A stretch of DNA of 64,000 nt from Symbiodinium natans (GCA_905221605.1 CAJNDS010002248.1:312501-376500), one strand, 5' to 3'; positions 42,390 to 52,599 are shown, counted from the first letter of the stretch. The notes: generated by a model not told the origin, from the letters alone. Numbers and translations are program-made.

Positions 42390-42437
42390 CTCGGCTTCTG
42401 CAGACATGCGGGCTGCCGACTGCTCGGCCTGGGCAGC
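42390..42437 (-). CDS. Candidate coiled-coil micro-exon
   Basis: 48 nt, phase 0, AAG| acceptor, GAG|GC donor. Encodes AAQAEQSAARMSAEAE. In the minus-strand sense the donor runs straight into (TTTAGGG)12. Confidence 0.72.
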
Positions 42438-42578
42438 CTTGGCAGTGGGCTGGGGAGGAGGGAGTAGGGTTGTGAGGTTTAGTTTCGGGTCGGGGGGTCT
42501 AGGGGTTGGGTTAGGGTTCAGGCTTGGGGTTCAGGGTTGGGGGTTCGGGTTTAGGGTTTTAGGGTTGGGGGTTTGGGT

Positions 42579-42613
42579 TTTCGACGCCCACACTCGCGCA
42601 CAGCAGCAAGGAC
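42579..42613 (+). repeat. Dispersed motif K, copy
   Basis: TTTCGACGCCCACACTCGCG then CACAGCAGCAAGGAC, directly after TTTAGGG-type repeats. Confidence 0.6.
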
Positions 42614-42884
42614 TTAATGTCCATCGCACAATCAAAGCACAAGACCACTTTGAAACCATTCTAACCTCCTGCCCTGGATAACCCTGCTCCCGAAGCCAAG
42701 CACAGTAAGCAGGTTTTGAAGGTCTCCTAGCTCTTTTTGCTTCCCGGAGAATTCATTTAATGTTCAACGACATCCGAAAGACATCCGATGCACACACCCC
42801 GGTCGCAGCCTACTCAATACCCCCGTATCAGCCTTGGAGCCTACTGAAGTATAGAGCCCCACGTCTTCTCGCAGTATTGGCTGA

Positions 42885-42940
42885 GATGTGAGCGAACTCC
42901 TCTGCTGCCGCTCTGGCTGCCTAGCAGTCTGACTCAGACT
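42885..42940 (-). CDS. Exon-like island
   Basis: The minus strand reads AARAAAEEFAHIS after CTAG|G. The 3' end is unclear. Confidence 0.42.
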
Positions 42941-43042
42941 AACACGTGTCTGCAGGTGTGCAAGCGTCAGCGAGGGGGCCTCCCAATAGCCTTGGCTGAT
43001 TCAGGCTGAAAGGCCTCAACTAATGTCCTAAACCCTGCTCGG

Positions 43043-43130
43043 AGCTGGCATCTTCCCGCTGAGCCCGGAATCCGAAGCTTCTGCTCCTAGCTCTGCCTGC
43101 CTCCGCACGCTGCAGCTCTTCGTGTGCCTG
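43043..43130 (-). CDS. Exon-like island, longer
   Basis: The minus strand reads AHEELQRAEAGRARSRS and stays open for about 30 codons after GGCAG|. It ends near GAGCAG at a TTTAGG word. Confidence 0.42.
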
Positions 43131-43222
43131 GCAGGGGGTGGATGCACACAAAAGCGCCCCTCCCAGCGACCGTCATGCTGAACCCGAAGCCCGGCTCCCT
43201 GAAGAGGGGCAGAGCCCCGCAC

Positions 43223-43276
43223 CTGCTGCCGCAAGTCCTCAGCCTTCTTCCTGGTCTCCTCCGCCTCCTTCTCGGC
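43223..43276 (-). CDS. Candidate coiled-coil micro-exon
   Basis: 54 nt, phase 0, CAG| acceptor, CAG|GT donor. Encodes AEKEAEETRKKAEDLRQQ, the most classical coiled-coil segment in the window. Confidence 0.7.
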
Positions 43277-43789
43277 CTGATGAGAAGACCACCCCGGCCC
43301 TCATGAAACGCCCCAAGTGGAAGTTACGGCGGGAGCTAGCTCTTCTGGACATCAAGTACGTTCCACAAGCAGACACCTTCACCGCGGCTTTCTGGGTGAG
43401 GCACCATGACGCTAAAACAACAATCCCCACAGCCTATACCATAGTTGGTTCTGTAAGTTCCAAATACAGGGCATCGCTCTCGCTCTCCCACTACCCCCTT
43501 CTCTCCCTTCCCTTCCCTTCCCTTCCCTTCCGTTTCGTCCCGTCCCCGTCCCCTCTCACATTAGGGGCACGTGTCACGTGATCCAAGCGGGATGACAGAG
43601 ATGTATCTTCCTCTCTCTCCTGCAAGCGTCACACGCCGACAATGTCAGACCCCAAGGCTTCAATCCCGGAAAGCCAGGCCAACCTGCCACAACCTCAACC
43701 CTCTAAACCTTAAACCCTCTAAACCCTGAACCCCAAACCCTTTGTTGCAACCTTGACCCTAAGTAGTCAAAAAACCTTCACAAAGCCTC

Positions 43790-43840
43790 GAGTCGGAGCT
43801 GATCGATCTCCTCACGGAAAGAAGCTTGCCGGGCTCCGAG
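43790..43840 (-). CDS. Exon-like island
   Basis: The minus strand reads ARQASFREEIDQLRLE, ending GAG|GC. The 5' splice junction is not in the expected place. Confidence 0.45.
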
Positions 43841-44311
43841 GCAGCGGACTCCGATTCTTTACGGCTTGGGAGGAGGACTGGCTCGGTAAGTTGCTTGCTA
43901 ACCCGGTTGAGGGTTTAGGGTTTAGGCTTTAGGGTTTAGGGTTTAGGGATCGACCCCTTCTGGACGTTCTTGCTTAAGATGGCGGTGGATCGGCTTTGGT
44001 AGGGTCTCGGGCTTCTGCAAGACTCGTGTTTGAGCAACCGGCTTTGAGGCTGCCGGCACACATGCAACTTCCTTTCAGGAAGCTCCATCATGCCATCGCA
44101 CACAAAACACCAACTCACCCAAGTCGCCATGGGGAAGCACACGGGAAGCAAGAAAAAACATTGAGCAGACGTCAAGATGCCGAAGAGGAAAATGCACTCC
44201 TCCCCAACGTAGGAGGAGGGAGTGCCGTAAACCCTCTCTTAAGGTCCGTAAGAGCCCATTTCAAAGCCCAAGCGTTCTGACTGAAACTCGAAGACCTCAA
44301 AGTCAAGTCTC

Positions 44312-44347
44312 CTGCAGCTGCTTTGCTCGCCAGGCGCTCATCTCCTC
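44312..44347 (-). CDS. Candidate coiled-coil micro-exon with GA donor
   Basis: 36 nt, phase 0, GTAG| acceptor, CAG|GA donor. Encodes EEMSAWRAKQLQ. A GA donor fits non-canonical dinoflagellate introns. Confidence 0.58.
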
Positions 44348-44498
44348 CTACAGAGCACGCAAACGTATTCGGTGGGTTTCCAGATGTTGCACAATCAGTC
44401 CCAGGGACCCCGTGCAATCATTCCCAGGGCCACAAACAAATTAGGCCCTTAGGCTATCCTCGACGGGCATAGCACACACGTGGTGCTTGCACGATAGC

Positions 44499-44599
44499 TT
44501 GGGATGTTCCCCCCTTATACTGACAGCCCTTAATAGGGACTCTACTAGGGGTCACTGCAAGCCCTATTAAGGCTGTTCGTATAAGGGGGAGCATCCCAA
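44499..44599. mobile_element. M1 palindromic element with perfect 8-bp target duplication
   Basis: TTGGGATGTTCCCCCCTTAT ... ATAAGGGGGAGCATCCCAA, with inner ACAGCCCTTAATAGGG paired to CCCTATTAAGGCTGT. ACGATAGC stands immediately on both sides. Confidence 0.9.
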
Positions 44600-45061
44600 A
44601 CGATAGCCGCCCGCCCTTTCACACACGAACCTTGAGTAGGTGTTGGGGCCTGCCTTTGGAGAGCAGGCTTCTGAATTGGACTGTCTGGGATGAAAGCTTC
44701 CACCTTCTGAACCAGCTCAAGGGGAAGGGCAGGATTTAGTTGTTAAAAGGCAAGTTCGAGCATCGAGGCTATCCTAAAACACCCTATAGATCTTTACCCC
44801 ACACCAAAAACTACCGTAAACCCTAAACCCTAAACCCTAAACCTCAGAACAAAAGAAGTGGCGCCTCGTCAGGTCGACTAGCGACCTCCGGCCTAGATGA
44901 TACCGGTGTAGTCGCCTGTGTGCCAGGTTCTTAGGGTTTGGGGTTTAGGGCTTAGGGCTTCGGGTTTAGGGTTTAGGGTTTAGGGGGAGAGCCTCGAGTG
45001 GGGTTGAGGCTGTCGGCTTCAGATTTCCAGGTTCGAGAGCAGAGTTCACCCCATCCGTTCT

Positions 45062-45140
45062 GACGGGAGAGCATGGAGGGCGGGCGCGCAAAGCCGGCGA
45101 GCGGAAGTTCGGGAGGCTGCCGCGCAATCGCGCAAAGAAA
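45062..45140 (+). CDS. Exon-like island on the plus strand
   Basis: The plus strand reads AQSRRAEVREAAAQSRKEK, the same Ala/Glu/Arg/Lys style but opposite to all other islands. Either an inverted exon copy or chance. Confidence 0.3.
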
Positions 45141-45569
45141 AAGGCTGGGACGCTAAACCAGTGTGCCTGAAAGCCCAACATGTCCCGGCATGACATCCTC
45201 TTACTCTTTCATCACTATATCATCATGCAATGATATAGGATTATGTGAGAATGGCATATCATATGATTGCGCGGAGATCACGTATTCTTCAGACTCTCAG
45301 GGGCAAGCGCTAACAGATCGTATCATCGAAAGAGATGTGGCTCCAACTCTTGTTCCGATGTTGCTTGTCATGGCTCAGACAAGAGTCCAAAAATCAGCAA
45401 GAACTGCCCATCGGGTTCGCTTTGGGAACATCCTTATACTCACAGTCCTTAATCGGGATTATAATAGGGGGGTACCATCATCCAAATCACTAAACCCTTT
45501 CTGCGAAACCCTAAACCCTTTTTGACTCGGGGAGCTCAAGCCCGATCTCAGCACGAGCCGAGTTCCACT

Positions 45570-45664
45570 CAGGCCAAACCCTAAACTTAAACCCTAAACC
45601 CTAAACCCTTTGCGAAACCCCTAAACCCTAAACCCTAAACCCTAAACCCTAAACCCTAAACCCG
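45570..45664 (-). repeat. Interstitial CCCTAAA array
   Basis: About twelve units in two blocks. Confidence 0.95.
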
Positions 45665-45689
45665 AAAAAACTGCACATCGTCCCAAATG

Positions 45690-45765
45690 GGTCGTGCCGA
45701 GGTGCTGCGGTCTCTGACATCAACTCGGCAAGCTGCCGCGCTAGGGGGTCCATGGGCTCCTCCAC
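45690..45765 (-). CDS. Exon-like island
   Basis: The minus strand reads DPLARQLAELMSETAAP after GTGGAG|. CCCTAAA array left, TTTAGGG remnants right. Confidence 0.5.
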
Positions 45766-46299
45766 TGCCGCTGGAGGTTTATAAATAGGGTTTTAGGGTT
45801 TAGAGGTTAGGGTGTAGGGTTTAGGCTTTTAAGGTTTAGAGGTTAGGGTGTAGGGTTTAGGGTTCTGGTGGAAGGGGCAGGGGGGGGTTCAGGGCTTAGG
45901 ACGGTTCGGGAAGACATGAACATTAGACCTAATGTAATACTATCTTCTGGTAAAACAAAGGCAGCGTGCATGAGGATCTCGCAGCCCTTCCTTTGTTGGT
46001 GACGGCGCCTTCTATCCCCCGATAGAATACCCTTTTTAAGGGGTCATTGGGTTCCTAAGGGGGTGTTCAGGTTGGGGATCCCAAGAGCAAGGAATCCTCA
46101 AGATGCAGACGCCGAGTCTGCACCCCCCATCCCCGCCTCCGCGCCTGGGGCACAACCCCCGAAAGGCTCATGCTCAACTGTGACCTAGAGCATCTTCCCC
46201 CCGATCCCCCAAGTCCCCCAAGCCCCCCCCCCCCCCCCCAAACTAACCGCTTTTTGAACCCAACTCAGCAGACCCTAACCCTAAACCCGCCGCGCCGCG

Positions 46300-46300
46300 C

Positions 46301-46329
<29 letters not shown>
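46300..46329. repeat. Poly-C tract (C30)
   Basis: Thirty consecutive C. Likely length-unstable. Confidence 0.95.
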
Positions 46330-46331
<2 letters not shown>

Positions 46332-46519
46332 ACAAAAAAAAAACACCAAAAAGAAAAGCAGTTGAGGCGGCCTCAAGGATGGAGATGATGGGATCCAACC
46401 TCTGGGACAGATGTCGGGTAGGGTTTCGGGGCTTCGGGGTTTCAAAGTTTCGGAGTCTCGGGGGGGGTTTCGGGGTTTCTAACGCAGGAGCCTGAATAAC
46501 TCGAATATTCAGAATAGGA

Positions 46520-46600
46520 GTTTTTCCGGGGGGGGGGGGGTATAGTATAGCTATATAAGGGACCACAAGGGGACATTGTGTGCGAAATTGTTCCGAGCCC
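46520..46600 (+). mobile_element. M4-family element
   Basis: GTATAGTATAGCTATATAAG then GGACCACAAGGGGAC and TTGTTCCGAGCCC. Confidence 0.55.
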
Positions 46601-46609
46601 TTTTTTATG

Positions 46610-46665
46610 GCCGGGCGCATCATGGAGTCGATCATGTCCGCTGCGATCTCGCCGACGGCCTCCCA
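46610..46665 (-). CDS. Exon-like island
   Basis: The minus strand reads AVGEIAADMIDSMMRPA after GGGAG|. The ADMID word recurs at 15340-15445. Confidence 0.48.
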
Positions 46666-46975
46666 ACACGAGCGCCCTCAGACACCCAAACCCTCAGAGA
46701 TCGGGGTTTAGGGGTTAGGGTTTAGGGTTTAGGGCTGCGGGTTTAGGATAATTAAGGCCCTAGAGCCCCAGAACCCCTGAAGCCATCAAAGCCCCGAAAC
46801 CCCCAAACCCTGCAAGCGTCACGTGCAAAGACCGCGAAGATACAGGGGACTCAGGTGCGAAACATCACGACTCATGTCTCCCAAGTCCCGGCTGGGGGAA
46901 GCGGATTTCAAAGAGGTCACAAGATGCCGACCTACTTGGGGAAGTGGCTCTGGCCAGGGCCTACCTCATTGCAGC

Positions 46976-47043
46976 CCTAAACCCTAAACCCTAAACCCTA
47001 AACCCTAAACCCTAAACCCTAAACCCTAAACCCTAAACCCTAC
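46976..47043 (-). repeat. Interstitial CCCTAAA array
   Basis: About ten copies. Confidence 0.97.
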
Positions 47044-47859
47044 AGGAAATTAAGGTCAGGTCACGTGACTTAGTTTCAGGTCGGGGTCAATATTTTCGGT
47101 TGACCTCGTGTGACCTCGCTATTAAAGGCCCAGGGCAAGTGTTGAGTGTCTTCATGAGGCTTTATGAATAGGCCTACCACCCCTCTGAAAATAGCAAAAA
47201 ACCCTAAACGTGCTCCTTCTCATCCCAAAAAAGGCACTGTTGGGAGCTTAGCCTTGGCAATCTGGCCTCATGAACGTTTGCAGAGGATCTGGTGGATCTT
47301 GCAGTGGCCACGCTGGCACCTTCTGAAGTGGGAACAACCCGGACTGCCGGGGGCGAATCAGTCAGACCCTGAACCCTAAACCCTGCACCCGAAACCCTAA
47401 ACCTCATGTGTTCAAAGGACGGGGCCTGAGCCGGCTGGGTGATGCTGCTCCTGAGGACGCACAAGATCATGAAGCCCTCCCAAAACCTCAAAACCTGCGT
47501 GACTTGCCCCCCAAAGCTGCAAAAGGGTTTAGGGTTTTTTTTCCCTCCTGCACAGCTGGGGCGAATCCGCATCGCAGGGCTACGTCGGGTCCGAGGTGAT
47601 TTGACATACCCAGGGAACAAAACATTCTGTTGTGCACTCTTCACCAGTCGCTCCCTTCCTTCTTAGTAAAACAACAAAACCAGGGAATACAACCCCGTAG
47701 CTAACACAGACCAGTCATGAACGCATGTGCAAAACTTCTTCAACTTACCGAACTGCCAGTACGGCTCAGTATGGAGGTTCGGGAGGCCCTTTGGGCCAAA
47801 GAGGATGCTTGGTGTAGGATTGGGGGAGAAAATTCTAGCTTCGACGGTCTCAACTTGGC

Positions 47860-47935
47860 TTCCTCATCCACGGAGGCGAGGATGTCGCGGAGCACCGTCT
47901 CACCGAGGCGACCTCTGGGTCTAGCCGCCCGCCCG
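47860..47935 (-). CDS. Exon-like island
   Basis: The minus strand reads GETVLRDILASVDEEAK after CAGAG|G. A further weak island (SVATARSTRSSANVHEARL) lies at about 47245-47320. Boundaries unresolved. Confidence 0.45.
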
Positions 47936-48035
47936 GCGAGGTTTAGGGGGGTTTAGGGAGGTTTAGGGGTTTTTATGGGGGTTTAGGGGTTTAGGGCCTA
48001 GGGGCTTAGGTGCTTAGGGGTTAGGGGTTGGGGGC

Positions 48036-48065
48036 TTTCTTTTTGCCACCCGCCAAGCAGACCAG
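48036..48065 (+). repeat. Dispersed motif J, copy
   Basis: TTCTTTTTGCCACCCGCCAA then GCAGACCAGG. Confidence 0.6.
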
Positions 48066-48676
48066 GTTTAGGGCTACATCCTGAGTAAGGCACCGCCTGA
48101 ACCCTGATGGATTTCTGACGCTGCTTGGGGCAACAATCCTGGGTGTAGGGTTTAGGGCTTGAAACCCAGGACAGTTAACCCTGAACCCCAAACCCAAAAC
48201 CCTAAACCCGAAACCCCAAAACGGAAACCCTAAACCCGAAACCCTAAACCCTTGTTCCCCAAACCAAAACAAACCACCGCCAGTCCAACGGCCGTCCTTA
48301 CGGCTTCTGGTTGACGAGCCCTCTTTGCCCTTTGGGTTTTCGTGGCAGAACAGCTAGCATTTGCGGAACACTGATACATGCACATAATCAGCAATAATGA
48401 GTTGGTTCAGTTTGGAGTTTCAAGGCTATGTTTTGCGCCCGCCTGGATCACCATCTATGTTCAAGGGTTTAAGGCCTTAGGGTTTTGGGCTCACGGTTTA
48501 GGGCCTGTTTGTCGTGCAGGGCCTCAAAATTCCGGGCTCAGGATTTAGGGATGGGATTCGGAGGTCTGAGCGGCTTCGGTTCGGAAAGGACTGGAGGGTG
48601 CTCCCTCGCCCATGCGGAGGAAGCTCCAGAAGGGGCAAAGACCCAAAACCCCCGGCCCCACAATCAAGCCCAAAGC

Positions 48677-48742
48677 TTGGGATTTCCCCCCTCTACTAAC
48701 AGCCCTTAGTAAGGATTGCAGTATACGACCGGGATCATCCCA
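48677..48742. mobile_element. M1 element with perfect 8-bp target duplication
   Basis: TTGGGATTTCCCCCCTCTAC ... GGGATCATCCCAA, with CCCAAAGC on both sides. A shortened copy. Confidence 0.8.
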
Positions 48743-49736
48743 ACCCAAAGCCCACAACACACGTCCCTGGCCTTCTGGCACCTCACTGTGCGGTGAGCTG
48801 ACTACCTCAGTGTAAACTTTGGGGCGGGGCGACTCGGGAGGCTCGCAAGCATTGTCTTACAGCACAACCATGGGGAACGAGTCATCGCCTGGATTATCTT
48901 GCAGACCCTTTAATACCAAATTCCTGCCTGCAGATGAGCTTGAAGTAACAAAACATAACCCACTTTCGCAGAGCCCAGTTGCCGTGGGGCTCGTGGGATC
49001 CGCTGGGCTCATCGGCCGGGAGAACTGCCGGGCTAGGGGACGTCGCACAGTTCTGATGGGAACCCGAAGACCCTAAGGCCCCTTCCGGCCAGGCCCCTCA
49101 ACTCCCAAGACACAAAGAGTCAAAGAGAGTGAGCAAAAGATCCCTATATACCCCACAAGCCCCAAACTTTGTAGGGGCTCTACATCTCTAAGGCTTTCAA
49201 GGCAAGCTGTAATGAAGGCTTGGGGTTCAGGGAGAACACAGTGCAGCGAGCTGCCAGGCTCCATGCGACTGCAGGCCCCTCCCTTGCCATCATTTGTGCA
49301 TGGCTGAACAGTCACTTCCTTGAGCTGTTGACCTTGCACACAAACTCCCGCCGGCCCTACACAAGCCCTTTTCTCAACCTACTCAACCTCGCTGAAACAC
49401 CCTCGGCCTTGTCGTCCGCAGCCTGCGGAAACTAGAGCTTTGGTTTCTCTCTGGAAGTTGCACCGAAAAACCACAAGAGCCCAAGGTTCTTGATTGCAGC
49501 CAAGGTCGTGCAGCAGTTCGGGCTTCGAATCTCGGGTATAGGGCCTAGAGGGCGTGATGAAGCGTAATTGCAACCGTTGGGCAAGGGCCCTCGCAGTCCC
49601 CAAAGACCGCTGACGAGCTTCGACTCTCGCTCGCTCGGGCGCACAGCAGGCAAGGACTGGCCCATTCACGCCGACACGGGTTTCGGTCGCCCTGATCCAG
49701 CTGAAGAGCTGAGGGTTTGGGGTTTAGGACCCCCAA

Positions 49737-49826
49737 ATTCTGAACCCCAAACCCCAAACCCCAAACCCTAAACCCCAAACCCTAAACCCTAAACCCTAAA
49801 CCCCAAACCCTAAACCCTAAACCCTA
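49737..49826 (-). repeat. CCCTAAA array with CCCCAAA variants
   Basis: About twelve units, half of them CCCCAAA. Confidence 0.93.
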
Positions 49827-49959
49827 TTGACCCCCCCCAAAACCCCCCCAAAAAAAGTCGCGCGCGCCTGCAGCACCTCGGGACTCAGCCTCGGTGCGGC
49901 CGACTTCGCCGTGACCGGGGCGGCCGAGGCCTGGCAAAGGCTGCTGCAGGCTCTTATAC

Positions 49960-50115
49960 ATATTTGCATGTACATGTATTATATATACATATATACATAT
50001 ATATATATATACATACATACAGACATACATACGTACATACATCTATATAGAGAGATGGAGATAGAGATAGAGATAGACATAGTCATAGACATAGATATAG
50101 ATATTCATATAGAGA
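49960..50115. repeat. TA/CATA and GATA-type microsatellites
   Basis: TA tract, CATA units, then AGAGATAGAGATAG-like units. A short (AGCACA)n run follows at 50178-50206. Confidence 0.93.
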
Positions 50116-50737
50116 GACGAGAGAGGAGATGTAATTGTTATATTTTTGTCATATACACAAATATTTATACACATTTAACAGCACAAGCACAAGCACAAGC
50201 ACACACGCTTGTACTCGTGATTGTTCATTGCTTTTACCTTTTGAAGCCTTTGCAACTCTGGGATTCTTCAGCCACAAGATAAGGGACCTCGGAATCCCTC
50301 GAACGTAACACACTGGCCTTTGTTCTACACCCCGGCTCGGAACGCTCGGATACCCCGTCCCCCCCCCCCCCACCCAAATCCTAAAGCTACATCCAGAGAC
50401 CCTAGAAGCCACTGGGCCGCAACTTCCCGCGCCCAAGCTAGAGAAAAAAAGAGAGCTGTGAATCAGATTCTGAATGCCCAACCCACCCCCCCTCTCCAAA
50501 ATCCGCATCATTCGATCGGCCTCCTTCGCCCCGGAGGGGACCTCGGGTGTTGCATTGAAGGGTTGCTGCGGCTGCTTTAAGATCGTGACAGAAGAGGCGG
50601 CCCGACCCGAAATCATCCGATGATAGCACCCTCATAAGGCTACTTGTATACGAATACTCGTCATAGTAAAACCCGGAAAATACCATAAACACACTCTGCT
50701 GTCATTATAGCCATACAATAAGCCAGGTGGCTGCTGG

Positions 50738-50812
50738 TGGCTCCGCTTCTGTCGGCTTCTCCACTTCCACTGTCGCCGGAGGCTTCTCAGCCTGCGACGG
50801 CTCAAGCTGGGG
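50738..50812 (-). CDS. Exon-like island, Pro/Glu/Lys/Ala-rich
   Basis: The minus strand reads EKPPATVEVEKPTEAEPPAA after CAGCTTGAG. Similar in style to 51056-51142 and to the Pro-rich array at 2.8-6.5 kb. Confidence 0.5.
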
Positions 50813-51055
50813 GGGGTTTAAACATGCTGCCAGGCGCTATCAGAAAGACGAACGAATATCAAGCATATCGCACCTATATATATATAAGAATATATATATA
50901 TATATATATATATATAAAGAGATGTGATACACAGCACGTATGCGGAGAGAGAGAGAGAGGCATATACAGATATATGTGTGGGCTAGGTATGAAGAATAGA
51001 TGCAGCAGGTTCTGTGCTTAGAAGGGCTTCGGGGGGGGGGGGGGGGGGGGGCACC

Positions 51056-51142
51056 GGAGGCCGGGGAGGGTTGCAGCTCTGCCGCCTCGAGCGGTTTGGC
51101 CGCCTCTGGTGGCTTGGCGGGCTCAGGTGGCTTGGTGTCCTC
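51056..51142 (-). CDS. Exon-like island, KPPE repeat
   Basis: The minus strand reads DTKPPEPAKPPEAAKPLEAA after GCTGAG|G, a near-regular 7-residue repeat. The donor side is lost in a poly-G tract at 51031-51052. Confidence 0.52.
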
Positions 51143-51544
51143 AGCACGGGCATTGCCCGCCGAGCTCAAGGGATCCCAAGTTCGTAGCAGTTGACAAGCA
51201 GTTGTCTGACAACAGCTCACCTAAGTCTACCCTGAACGGCACAAACCGTGTAATGATACGCCCGAGTGCGGAACCGGTCACGTGCGCTGACAAGCAAAGC
51301 CGAGTAGCAGCTGCGGGCACCTCTGGTGGTCTCTCTGGCACGGCATTCGTGTCGATGGGGTCGGAGATATCTGCCCCACCCTGCTGGGCATGTCCTCAGT
51401 TGCCCCGCACTCCCATAGATGTCTCTATAGGGAACCTAGACCACAAAAAGCCAGGGGGCTGTTGGAGGACGCGTTTGGGTTCCGTAGAGGAGGAGAAAAG
51501 GACAGAGGCGATCGCTTAGGTAAGGTCTGAGTCTATGGCATCTT

Positions 51545-51635
51545 CCCTTTTTCTAACCCTCTGAAAAAAATCCATAAATGATCCTGCTAAACCCAATAAG
51601 GGAAAATGCATAGTATCCCAAAAGCCTACCCAGAA
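51545..51635 (+). repeat. Dispersed repeat family M5, copy 3
   Basis: TAACCCTCTGAAAAAAATCC then TAAATGATCCTGCTAAACCC, matching 1364 and 28330. Confidence 0.5.
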
Positions 51636-51903
51636 TACAGCCAAGTGTCCTTGGGTCCCGGGCGTGGGGCCTGTGGCCTGCACCACGACGCGTGGCGTAC
51701 CCGGGCTGCTGGGGGTTGTCCGGGGAGACACGCGCACCTGCACAGATTTGTCTAGAGAAAGAGAACCAAGAGGAGAACACCAAACAGCAAGACAACAACA
51801 CTGTGCATCCAGGACTCTGCCCCCGTCAGCTGGAGGCCAGCTGGAGCTTGGCACTCGAAGAAACAACGGTTTGTTTTTGTGCTACGTGGCAGGCGTCTAG
51901 CAT

Positions 51904-52560
51904 CTAAGACTGCGTGTGCGTGATGTTTGTCCACCAGCACCAGTCATCATGACAACAAACCGTATTGAACCACGCACAGTGGTTCATGTACATGAGATAG
52001 GATGCGACAGCGGCGCCTGTCATGGAAGTTGATACAACAACACATGGCGTGCATGAAGCCATCATTCCTGTTGCTGCCATGGATTGCGCCAATGAAAAGC
52101 AAGATCCTGCAGCCACGGCCCCAATCCGTGCTTGGCAACATGCAGCAAAGGATCCAGCAAGGACACCGCCTGTCGTAAAACCAAGCAGCGCCAAGGCAAG
52201 AAAGACAGCTGGGACCAGCAGTAGACCGGTAGCTGCTCCAGCCAGAATAGCCAGGAACCAGTGAAGGCCACACTGCCAGAACTTCCGCGACAGGATGCCC
52301 CAATGTGGCCAACTCAGGTCGCCAAGCGCTGTACTCAGGGGATGGAGAAGGTCACCAGCCAGTTCGAGGGCCACTTCATCACTGACATTTTCCGGCGACT
52401 CTTTGCGCGAAGAAGTAGCTTCCGCTTGCAGGAGGAATGCGCCGGAATCCGCAGGGATATCAGCGAGAACCGTCGGTGCCGCGAGGCCTTCTTTCCCAGA
52501 GCAAGCCCATGAAAGCACAGCAACAACAAGCCAACACAGGCTGGTGCTTCTGCCTTCCAT
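51904..52560 (-). CDS. IFI6/IFI27 (ISG12)-family membrane protein
   Basis: An intact single-exon frame of 218 residues from the first ATG. A TTG two codons upstream extends the frame but is unlikely to start translation. Residues 1-28 look like a signal peptide (SLCWLVVAVLSWACS). A central hydrophobic region around residues 100-170 carries the family signature: LLGFTTGGVLAGS, then AAGSCFSLAQSMAATG, matching the GFT..GI.AGS.AA and GVAAGSLVA.LQS.GA.G pattern of interferon-inducible 6-16 proteins. The C-terminus is Cys/Trp-rich and not typical. Family members in animals sit in mitochondrial, ER or nuclear membranes and affect apoptosis. In protists the role is unknown, so only the fold family is claimed. 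It is on the same strand as its neighbours. Family assignment is good, function open. Confidence 0.82.
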   Translation of the reverse strand: MEGRSTSLCWLVVAVLSWACSGKEGLAAPTVLADIPADSGAFLLQAEATSSRKESPENVSDEVALELAGDLLHPLSTALGDLSWPHWGILSRKFWQCGLHWFLAILAGAATGLLLVPAVFLALALLGFTTGGVLAGSFAACCQARIGAVAAGSCFSLAQSMAATGMMASCTPCVVVSTSMTGAAVASYLMYMNHCAWFNTVCCHDDWCWWTNITHTQS

Positions 52561-52599
52561 GTCCAAAGAAGCTTGGACAAAAATCTAGGCACGTGCGGT

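Larger units (their letters stand above)
48743..50730. other. Stretch without a resolved gene
   Basis: Open minus frames at 48857-49048 and 49073-49339 look mildly coding but match nothing I know. A possible island (QASAAPVTAKSAAPRLS) lies at about 49865-49955. Contains motif K (49619-49658), a telomeric array and microsatellites. Confidence 0.4.

Noticed and set aside
52022-52588. Plus-strand frames opposite the IFI6/27-type gene
   Set aside because: Shadows of the minus-strand gene, which has a clear family signature.
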